Shown here piece by piece: positions 13,908-18,311 of a stretch of 19,017 bases of DNA (positions within the stretch are counted from its first letter, which is position 1; every line of letters begins with the position of its first letter). Both the position numbers and the translations under genes were made by a program. The DNA is taken from NCBI GenBank assembly GCA_050742535.1, contig JBOGIQ010000086.1:1-19017 (forward strand). Reading direction: 5' to 3'. Source of the stretch: Gp6-AA40 sp050742535. GTDB lineage: Bacteria > Acidobacteriota > Vicinamibacteria > Vicinamibacterales > UBA2999. A model generated the notes under the pieces. It saw nothing but the letters and a program-made list of their open reading frames with translations. It did no database searches and had not been told where the DNA came from.

Positions 13908-14147
13908 TGCCCGGTCCTTTTGAGCACTTCCGCCGCCGCGAGCGCCGACGTGCGGAACGCTTTGCCGTTCGAAGCGATGATTAGTTCGCCGGCCGGTGTG
14001 TAGAGCGCGTACGGCCAGAGCGCGGTCGGGTTGGCCGCAGTGTTCGATGCGCCACCCATTCGGGTGTACGTAGACCGCATGATTCTTCGGCGCGTCGGGA
14101 TTGAGACGTCGCCACGGTGGCGGCAGCGCCGTGCGCCTGGCGCTCAC
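13904..14147 (-). pseudogene. Frameshifted small phage protein (HCG-PTALWPY type)
   Basis: A GTG start overlaps the upstream stop (GTGA). The first frame gives MSARRTALPPPWRRL then HAVYVHPNGWRIEHCG to about residue 38. It then continues coherently only in another frame, PTALWPYALYTPAGELII and KAFRTSALAAAEVLKRTG, ending at a TGA that overlaps the next ATG (ATGA). The switch sits at a GGG run at 14028-14030 (CCC on the coding strand). Removing one base gives one 80-residue protein. The 'HCGHPTA..PY' pattern is familiar from small phage proteins, which supports the repaired reading. In the given sequence the product would run on in the wrong frame into the next gene. Confidence 0.75.
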
Positions 14148-14338
14148 GGTCGTAAGACCTTGACGTCGCCGCAGTGGTTGCCGTTGACGTCGCGCAGGAC
14201 GCAGACCTGGCCGGCGTTGTTCGTGATCAACTCGCGATCGGCCGCGTCCGCCAACTGTCGGAGGATGCGCGCGATCTCCGGGCCTGGCTCGGGGTGAAAT
14301 GCGTCGTTGTCCATGTCGATCAGAATGCGGAGTCTCAT
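14144..14338 (-). CDS. Conserved-type small phage protein
   Basis: 64 residues; ATG overlaps the DUF3846 stop (ATGA). The layout RILIDMDNDAFHPEPGPEIARILRQLADAADR (4-35) followed by QVCVLRDVNGNHCGDVKVL (43-62) is one I know from many phage early operons: 'I.I..DN.AF.......E.ARIL..LAD.......L.D.NGN..G...V'. Function unknown. Length is typical for the type. Confidence 0.82.
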   Translation of the reverse strand: MRLRILIDMDNDAFHPEPGPEIARILRQLADAADRELITNNAGQVCVLRDVNGNHCGDVKVLRP

Positions 14339-14610
14339 ACGCCGCCTGCCTCGTTCCAGGTGCAGACCAGCGCGGGCCCGACGATGAAATCCGGCGCGAT
14401 GCGCGGCGCCGCGAGGACCGTCGCCTCGGGATTCAGGGGCAGCCCGCGCAGCTTGCCCTCTTCGTTGATGACCAGCGCGCGCCCATCGGGCAGCCGCAGG
14501 ATCTCGATGTAGCCGCCGACGAACGCCTGCATCTCGTCGAGGGTGAACGCGTGGCCGTTCGCCGGGACGACCTCGCGCGCCGCGTGGCCGGGGATCATTA
14601 GCAGCGCCAT
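14335..14610 (-). CDS. DUF3846-family phage protein
   Basis: 91 residues; ATG with GAAAGG about 11 bases upstream. The core FTLDEMQAFVGGYIEILRLPDGRALVINEEGKLRGLPLNPEAT (22-64) and the ending IVGPALVCTWNE (76-87) match DUF3846, a small family common in phages and mobile elements. The 'VGGYIE...LPDG..LVINEEGKL.GLP.N..AT' box is diagnostic. Biochemical role not known. It is read right after the disrupted gene at 14598-14864. Confidence 0.9.
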   Translation of the reverse strand: MALLMIPGHAAREVVPANGHAFTLDEMQAFVGGYIEILRLPDGRALVINEEGKLRGLPLNPEATVLAAPRIAPDFIVGPALVCTWNEAGGV

Positions 14611-14864
14611 CGCTCACCGCGCCTTTCTCGCGCGACGCAGCGCGTCGCTGTTGCCGAGTGTCTGCCCCTTCGCGCGCTTCGTCTCGACCGCTGCAGGAAG
14701 ATCACGGTAGCGCCTTCGACGCGCACGGTATCTACGTTCCATGTCTCCGCGCGCCCGACGAAGTCCTCAATGTCCACGCGCGACGACGACCGCAGCGCGC
14801 CCGGATGGTCCTGCACCATGCGCAGGACGCGATTGAACCCGTCGTTCAATGCCTCATCGCTCAT
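14598..14864 (-). pseudogene. Probably deleted/frameshifted conserved phage protein
   Basis: The frame opens at an ATG overlapping the upstream stop (ATGA) and encodes MSDEALNDGFNRVLRMVQ, then VDIEDFVGRAETWNVDTVRVEGATVIFLQ to about residue 57, after which it becomes Arg-rich shadow sequence. In the -1 frame, AAVETKRAKGQTLGNSDALRRARKAR follows and ends at 14614, four bases before the next ATG. Third-position GC is 22 of 26 in that frame against 21 of 31 in the annotated one. Members of this family that I remember carry about 40 more residues (a 'DADGGQRFVLP' segment) between the two parts. I infer an internal deletion, with the repeat GCAGCG (14689-14694) at the junction. Confidence 0.6.
14614..14742 (-). 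CDS. Alternative small basic ORF overlapping the broken gene
   Basis: In the -1 frame an ATG at 14742 would give a free-standing 42-residue, very basic protein (MERRYRARRRRYRDLPAAV, then ETKRAKGQTLGNSDALRRARKAR). GGAG is only two bases before the ATG, too close for a good Shine-Dalgarno. I think the second half is really the C-terminus of the disrupted gene, and list this as the alternative. As a small basic protein it could bind nucleic acid. Confidence 0.25.
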   Translation of the reverse strand: MERRYRARRRRYRDLPAAVETKRAKGQTLGNSDALRRARKAR

Positions 14865-15058
14865 CGCGACACCGCCTGCAGACAGGCGAGTGCAGCGCCC
14901 ATCTGCCGCGCCGCGCGCCTGACGGCCGCCGCGTGCGCGTAGCCCTCCGCGCGGCAATCCCAGTAGTACGAAGCGCCGGGCGCGGGCCGTGGCGTCGTGT
15001 CAGCGGGCGCGGGGGGATAGTGCCCCCGCAATATCCGGTCATCGATCGTTGTGTCCAT
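14861..15058 (-). CDS. Small phage protein, unknown function
   Basis: 65 residues. ATG at 15058 has AAAGGA eight bases upstream, which decides it over longer frames that start in the hairpin region. The N-terminal half is Pro-rich (YPPAPADTTPRPAPGAS), and the C-terminal half helical (EGYAHAAAVRRAARQMGAALACLQAV). No family recognised. The stop overlaps the next start (ATGA). It is preceded by two hairpins at 15094-15138. Confidence 0.68.
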   Translation of the reverse strand: MDTTIDDRILRGHYPPAPADTTPRPAPGASYYWDCRAEGYAHAAAVRRAARQMGAALACLQAVSR

Positions 15059-15093
15059 ACATGATTCCTTTCTTGTGTCGTCGCTCTCATCAG

Positions 15094-15138
15094 TGCGCGC
15101 TGAACGCGCAGACGCGGGCAGCATAGCGCGGCCCGCGT
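15094..15138. promoter_or_regulatory. Two adjacent hairpins in an intergenic gap
   Basis: ACGCGGGC (15112-15119) pairs with GCCCGCGT (15131-15138) around 11 bases, and TGCGCG (15094-15099) with CGCGCA (15105-15110) around 5 bases. Both fall in the 86-base gap between genes at 15059-15144. They would form in the leftward RNA between the SpoVG-like gene and the next. No T-run follows, so this is more like an attenuator, processing site or operator than an intrinsic terminator. Confidence 0.45.
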
Positions 15139-15144
15139 TTCGAG

Positions 15145-15471
15145 CTACGCCGGGATCTGCGCCTGCCCGCCGATCGCGTCGGTGTCGCGGGCCTCATACT
15201 CGGCGTACGCCTGCAGCACAAACTCGCGCACGCGGTCCTGTCCGGCGTTGTCCATGATCGGCCGGAGCAGCGCGAACGATCGCCGCTCGCCGTTGACGGA
15301 GTACTGACGCGCGGGGAACGTGACGTTCCGCCCGTTCCCCGTGCGCCGCTCCCACACCGCGAACCCGATCAACTTCAGGCCCGCGAGCGGTCCATCGTCG
15401 AAATGTAATTCAGCGTCGGCCAGCTTGCCCGGCGGGTTGTTCTTGTCGTTCGGGGTGATTCTGACGGTCAT
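15145..15471 (-). CDS. SpoVG-like small phage protein
   Basis: 108 residues; ATG with AAAGGA seven bases upstream. The order is: strand MTVRITPND, KLADAELHFDDGPLAGLKLIGFAVWERRTG (16-45), GRNVTFPARQYSVNGERRSFALLRPI (47-72), then a helix DRVREFVLQAYAEYEA (79-94). This follows the SpoVG fold, where 'G.FV..P.R......Y....P' precedes a C-terminal helix. SpoVG proteins bind nucleic acid and regulate gene expression; here it may be a small phage regulator. The similarity is by pattern, not a strict signature. Confidence 0.55.
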   Translation of the reverse strand: MTVRITPNDKNNPPGKLADAELHFDDGPLAGLKLIGFAVWERRTGNGRNVTFPARQYSVNGERRSFALLRPIMDNAGQDRVREFVLQAYAEYEARDTDAIGGQAQIPA

Positions 15472-15507
15472 GGTGTGATCCTTTCGGTTGACGGTTGACG
15501 GAGTGAC

Positions 15508-15954
15508 CTACCAGCGGATCCCCGACTCGCGAGCCGGCACGCCGATCGCGTCGAGGTTGTGACGGTCCCGGCCCGCGTTCCGCGCCGCGTAGCTCGGGGG
15601 AATCACGCGCAGCGTGTAGCCGCGCGGATCGCCTTCGGTGATGACACGCCAGCCCGCCGGCACGAGCGCGATCGCGCGCTGTTCGGCGCGATGGTCCTGG
15701 AGGCGAATACGAGGGATCAGCATGTGCTCGTCGTCGGTCGTGTCGCAGAGACACGGCCCGCGCGGACGCCCACGCCGCAGCGGATCGGCCGGGCAGTGAA
15801 TACGGTCGCGGTCGGCCGCTTCACTGCTGCAGGCCAACTCGGCCAAGCGGTTGATCGTCGTCGCGAGCGCGAGCAGCTGCCGCGCCGTGGTGAGCGGTAG
15901 CCCTTCGGCACTGACGCGCGCGATAAATTCGTCTCGTTCCTGCTGATAGCTCAT
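15508..15954 (-). CDS. Conserved-type Cys-containing phage protein
   Basis: 148 residues; ATG overlaps the upstream stop (ATGA) with AAAGGA seven bases before it. YQQERDEFIARVSAEGLPLTTARQLLALATTINRLAELACSSEAADRD (3-50) is a very familiar start for a group of phage early proteins ('R..F...M..EG.P...AR..LR.A.TI.RLAE..CSSEAADRDR..CP'). Cys 42, 54, 68 and 70 (PCLCD) could bind metal. The C-terminal half (LVPAGWRVITEGDPRGYTLRVIPPS) is a small strand-rich unit common to these proteins. Function unknown. Confidence 0.85.
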   Translation of the reverse strand: MSYQQERDEFIARVSAEGLPLTTARQLLALATTINRLAELACSSEAADRDRIHCPADPLRRGRPRGPCLCDTTDDEHMLIPRIRLQDHRAEQRAIALVPAGWRVITEGDPRGYTLRVIPPSYAARNAGRDRHNLDAIGVPARESGIRW

Positions 15955-16145
15955 GGTGTGGTCCTTTCGGTGTGGAGCGTGCGCGCGGCCCGTTCGAGCC
16001 GCACCAGTGCGCGCAGGACGCGCGCGAGACTCGACGACGTGAGCGGCAACCCGACGCGCCGCACGATGCGCTGCGCGCGCGCGGGCTGATCGCTGTGGCC
16101 GTCGATGAGGTAGGCGTCGAGCACGCGCCGGTCGAAGGGCGTCAT
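15951..16145 (-). CDS. Small basic, probably helix-turn-helix-like phage protein
   Basis: 64 residues; the ATG follows about 22 bases after the frame that ends at 16168. The sequence is helical: TPFDRRVLDAYLIDGHSDQPARAQRIVRRVGLPLTSSSLARVLRALVRLERAARTLH. The order of helices (3-15, 20-31, 38-56) with a turn at GLPLTSSS resembles a small winged-helix or HTH DNA-binding domain. I cannot assign a family. If it binds DNA it could regulate this operon, which is inference. Confidence 0.65.
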   Translation of the reverse strand: MTPFDRRVLDAYLIDGHSDQPARAQRIVRRVGLPLTSSSLARVLRALVRLERAARTLHTERTTP

Positions 16146-16167
16146 ACGTCGAGCCCCGCGAACTGCG

Positions 16168-16378
16168 TCACCAGGACGCGCGTCCCGGTGCGCCACAAAC
16201 GCAACACGGCGCCGCGAACGCGCGCCCGACGCCGAAACTGTAGCCCTCCCACGCGCCGCCGGCATCCTCCCACGCGCGCTGGAGCTCGGACTCGTGCCAG
16301 CCGACCGGGAAGACCGCCCACGAAATGCCGCCCGCGTCGGACGTGCGCTTGAATCCGTAACGTGTCGCGCCGAATCAC
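16168..16378 (-). pseudogene. Frame-disrupted small phage protein
   Basis: From 16374 to 16168 one frame encodes coherent protein (GFKRTSDAGGISWAVFPVGW, then SELQRAWEDAGGAWEGYSFGV and AAPCCVCGAPGRASW). This frame has no ATG, GTG or TTG after the TGA of the upstream gene, with which it is in phase. A GTG overlapping that TGA (GTGA, as elsewhere here) starts the neighbouring frame (VIRRDTL). One extra T at 16359-16360 would join the two into a protein of about 69 residues. The C-terminus has a Cys cluster (CCVC). The alternatives are stop readthrough, which would fuse it to the upstream zinc-ribbon protein, or a programmed shift. Confidence 0.6.
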
Positions 16379-16584
16379 GCGACCACCCGAAACAGCAATT
16401 CCTCGACGCCGTAGACCTGCCGCGCGCCGCACGCCTCGCACTCGTCGCGCCGCGCGTCCGGCTCAACGCCGTCCACGTCGGCCCCGCACGCGAGGCAGAT
16501 CCCGGGATTGTCGAGCGAGGCCGCGCGCCGCTCGCACGCTTCGACGATGCGCTCAACGGTGACAGACGGATGAGGCTTGATCAT
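16375..16584 (-). CDS. Small zinc-ribbon phage protein (CLACGADVDGVEPD type)
   Basis: 69 residues; ATG two bases after the upstream stop. Residues 13-20 form an acidic/basic helix (IVEACERR), followed by ICLACGADVDGVEPDARRDECEACGARQVYGVEELLF (29-65), with Cys 30, 33, 49 and 52 as two CxxC knuckles. The motif 'G.CLACG....GVEPDAR...CE.CG...VYGAEELL' is familiar from many phage and metagenome proteins. It is a compact zinc ribbon, probably binding nucleic acid or a protein. No activity known. Confidence 0.85.
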   Translation of the reverse strand: MIKPHPSVTVERIVEACERRAASLDNPGICLACGADVDGVEPDARRDECEACGARQVYGVEELLFRVVA

Positions 16585-16586
16585 GG

Positions 16587-17087
16587 TCAGTCCCTCGGGT
16601 CCGACGCGGGAAACGTCCGCACATACTCGGCGTAGTCCGCCCGCACGTCGAGCACGCAGCCCGGCCGGATCTCCCGGTCGAGTGTCAGCGCGCCGCACGT
16701 ATGACACAGCGTCGCGCCGTGCGCCCGCCCAAACCGCCGGCCCGCACAGTAGGCACACACCCGCGCCGCGTCCAACACCGGCCGCGCCAGTTGCCGCGCC
16801 GTCTCCCTGACCTGCTCGTCGAGCAGCTGCGCCCGCGCCGCCTGCCGCAGCCGCCACCACTCGCCGCCCGTCTCGACGTCCAGGTTGACCGCTACGCCCT
16901 CGCGCTCGCACGCCAGGGCCAACCCCCGCAGGTCGTCAGATGTCGCCGGCAGCCGGCAGCCCAACGCCCGCGCGGCCTCTTCCAGCGTCAACCGCTCCGC
17001 GCCTGCTGTGCCCGTAACGAGGTCGAGAGCCCGCTGGACGGTGGACGCCAGCCGCAGCGCCGCCGCTTCGAATCCGTTGCTGTCCAT
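16587..17087 (-). CDS. Zinc-ribbon phage protein, early in the operon
   Basis: 166 residues. ATG with a strong GGAGG seven bases upstream, the best ribosome site in this block. The N-terminal half is helical (FEAAALRLASTVQRALDLVTG, LTLEEAARALG), with a possible helix-turn-helix-like LTLEEAARALGCRLP (33-47). The middle has EWWRLRQAARAQLLDEQVRETARQL (76-100). Cys 111, 114, 128 and 131 (VCAYC, LCHTC) form a zinc ribbon. If the N-terminus binds DNA, this may be an early regulator; inference only. It is the first or second gene of the leftward operon. Confidence 0.8.
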   Translation of the reverse strand: MDSNGFEAAALRLASTVQRALDLVTGTAGAERLTLEEAARALGCRLPATSDDLRGLALACEREGVAVNLDVETGGEWWRLRQAARAQLLDEQVRETARQLARPVLDAARVCAYCAGRRFGRAHGATLCHTCGALTLDREIRPGCVLDVRADYAEYVRTFPASDPRD

Positions 17088-17245
17088 CGATACACCTCCA
17101 GGCTGAGCCCATGCGAAAACTCGGCCATGCGGCCCGCGTCACGCAGCACGCAGAAACGGCCCGCGCGCGTCGTCGAGTCTGAGCCGGCGAGGTCGAAAGT
17201 CTGCCGCCGCACGACTACCGGCGACCAGCGCCAGGCGCGACCCAT
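16988..17245 (-). CDS. Possible first small ORF of the operon
   Basis: The first 54 codons (MGRAWRWSPVVVRRQTFDL, then AGRFCVLRDAGRMAEFSHG and LSLEVYRW) look like protein; 44 of these 54 codons end in G or C, as real genes here do. The ORF then overlaps the next gene by 100 bases, where it reads as shadow. A GAAAGG lies 14 bases before the ATG, too far for a strong site. It may be a real small gene with an overlapping tail or one whose end has shifted frame. It lies between the proposed promoter and the gene with the strong GGAGG. Confidence 0.42.
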   Translation of the reverse strand: MGRAWRWSPVVVRRQTFDLAGSDSTTRAGRFCVLRDAGRMAEFSHGLSLEVYRWTATDSKRRRCGWRPPSSGLSTSLRAQQARSG

Positions 17246-17306
17246 CCGCGACGCGCGGACCTTTCGCCCTTGCGCTGTCTGTTCGCCTTTCGTGTCGCAT
17301 AAGGCC

Positions 17307-17335
17307 GGTTATGTTAACCAGTAAATGCTAAGCAA
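17307..17335 (-). promoter_or_regulatory. Candidate leftward promoter with two small operator-like repeats
   Basis: On the minus strand TTGCTT (17330-17335) and CATAAC (17308-17313) are 16 bases apart, a weak sigma-70-type pair. Two inverted repeats overlap it: TGCT-A-AGCA at 17326-17334 and GGTTA-TGT-TAACC at 17307-17319. The segment is clearly more AT-rich than its surroundings. A repressor bound at the repeats would block the promoter for the long leftward operon. Only position and composition support this. Confidence 0.35.
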
Positions 17336-17938
17336 ATCAGGCACTTACGCCTTGTTTCGCTGTGTCCGGCTGCCACACTTTCGCCTTGCCACGGGCCGTA
17401 TCAACTTCGACCAGCTGCGCGCGCGCGACGACGAGCCGAAGGCAGCAACTATCACGCGCTCAGCGTCTTACGATGGCACGCACGCACAGCGGCCACGCAC
17501 GCACGCGCCGCGCTTTCGCCTGGCACGAGGCCGTAGGGGTGGGGGAGGCCGCGATGGCACGGAGTCCCAGTGGTCGCGGGGGTAGGGGGGTCCCCGGCCG
17601 CCATTTTTTCTACACCCGGAAGTGATTGACGTGTAGGGAGTTACGGTCTGCGACCGATGCTGGTCGAAGGGGATCGATGGGTGTCGATAGACATCCAGGT
17701 GCGGCTGTGGACGCCTGTCGTCCCGCCTGTCTGCAGGCGGCGGCTCGAGCGCTCAGTTTCGCGTAGCGAAATGTTGCGTCCAGCAGATTCGTGCATCTTG
17801 TTGTGTTTACTCGAAAAGCGAAGGGGCTTCCAAGGCCCATAGAAGGGCCATAGTACAGATCAGATCTTAATAGTACCAAGTACGTACATCTTAGGAGGGC
17901 AACAACAAGCTTGGGGAAGGGTGGTCTGGAGGGGAGGG
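17336..17938. other. Long gene-poor region with repeats; possible control or origin region
   Basis: Only weak, non-phage-like frames are seen here on either strand. The stretch carries an imperfect repeat (CTTTCGCCTTGCCACGGGCC at 17378 and a related copy at 17513), CA/CG-rich runs near 17480-17505, and two hairpins: CCGCCTG-TCTG-CAGGCGG (17723-17740) and TTTCGC-GTA-GCGAAA (17757-17771). It also has GGCCC-ATAGAA-GGGCC (17834-17849), TAGTAC repeated 20 bases apart (17851, 17871) and an isolated AGGAGG at 17893 with no start codon at a good distance. The base composition changes along it. The density of repeats suggests a regulatory or replication-origin region. Confidence 0.4.
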
Positions 17939-17952
17939 GTTTCACGTGGAAC
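17939..17952. promoter_or_regulatory. parS-like ParB/Noc binding site
   Basis: GTTTCACGTGGAAC is palindromic around CACGTG. Extended to 16 bases it matches the bacterial chromosomal parS consensus (TGTTTCACGTGAAACA) at 13 of 16 positions. The changes are outer bases and one A/G position that natural sites (GTTCCACGTGGAAC) also use. No parA or parB gene is in the window, so a host or distant phage ParB would be the binder. A related ACGTGGA-GCGG half-site lies exactly 30 bases on. It sits in the gene-poor region beside the operon control region. Confidence 0.6.
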
Positions 17953-17987
17953 GGCGGGGTCGCGGGGGGTCGGACGTGGAGCGGACC

Positions 17988-18024
17988 GGACACACACCCG
18001 ATGTGTGCGACACACACACCGGAC
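17988..18024. repeat. CA/GT repeat with alternative hairpins
   Basis: Two CA tracts (ACACACACC near 17990 and ACACACACACC near 18010) flank GTGTG. GTGTG at 18003-18007 can pair with CACAC upstream (17993-17997) or downstream (TGTGTG-CGA-CACACA, 18002-18016). Matching ACCGGAC and ACCGGAC ends enclose the pair (17985, 18018). It may be a binding site, a slippage-prone repeat or an RNA switch; no direct evidence chooses. Confidence 0.4.
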
Positions 18025-18081
18025 TTCAGTCGGCACGCGGTCGCAGTGGTTGGTTAACGGTTTCGGTTACGGACGGCGTTT

Positions 18082-18121
18082 GGGGCTCTAAATGGAGCCA
18101 GGGGGCTCCAAATGGAGCCGG
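18082..18121. repeat. Tandem pair of 20-bp inverted repeats
   Basis: Two adjoining 20-base units, GGGGCTCTAAATGGAGCCAG and GGGGCTCCAAATGGAGCCGG, differ at two positions. Each contains a hairpin GGCTC(C/T)-AAAT-GGAGCC. The second is a perfect 6-bp stem; the first has one T:G position. Centre spacing is exactly 20 bases, about two helical turns. The pair lies 19 bases past the stop of the zinc-ribbon gene at 18141, so in RNA it could act as a tandem terminator without a T-run. As DNA it looks like a double operator or replication-protein site. A GGTTAACGG/GGTTACGG repeat is just beside it (18052-18073). Confidence 0.6.
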
Positions 18122-18140
18122 TTGGCACGGATTTACGTGG

Positions 18141-18311
18141 TCAGCGCAGCCGGAGCGCCCACCGGAGCAGTTCCTCGACGGCGACGACCGCGAGCGTCTT
18201 GCCGGCCATCCGGACGCAGTCGACGCACCAGCGGCCCCACGCGAGGCGCTCGCCACAGTTCCGACACCGGCGGTAGTCCGGAAGGTCAGCGTCCGAACGT
18301 CGTGACGTCAT
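18141..18311 (-). CDS. Small zinc-ribbon protein with helical C-terminus
   Basis: 56 residues from the ATG at 18311, or 60 from an ATG at 18323; neither has a good Shine-Dalgarno. It overlaps the previous gene by 26 or 38 bases. RCRNCGERLAWGRWCVDC (15-32) has C16, C19, C29 and C32 as two CxxC knuckles. Residues 37-52 (GKTLAVVAVEELLRWA) are a hydrophobic helix that could pack or touch a membrane. No family recognised. It is followed by tandem inverted repeats. Confidence 0.62.
   Translation of the reverse strand: MTSRRSDADLPDYRRCRNCGERLAWGRWCVDCVRMAGKTLAVVAVEELLRWALRLR

Noticed and set aside
16142..16441. 99-residue Arg-rich frame over the broken gene near 16.3 kb
   Set aside because: Only its first few codons after the GTG fit; the rest is shadow of the coherent frame ending at 16168.
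17610..18017. 135-residue minus-strand frame across the gene-poor region
   Set aside because: Composition is unlike the genes here, with no Shine-Dalgarno and no coherent domain; it reads FHVK across the parS-like site, as happens whenever that site is translated.
17893..18054. Perfect AGGAGG on the plus strand followed by a TTG frame
   Set aside because: The TTG is 12 bases away, the 48-residue product is low-complexity, and no ATG or GTG lies at a normal distance.
18123..18140. TTGGCACG...TTACG resembling a sigma-54 promoter
   Set aside because: The -24 part matches but the -12 TTGC part does not.
17946..18305. 119-residue plus-strand frame over 18141-18305
   Set aside because: It runs antisense to the zinc-ribbon gene and its sequence follows the repeats; no ribosome site.
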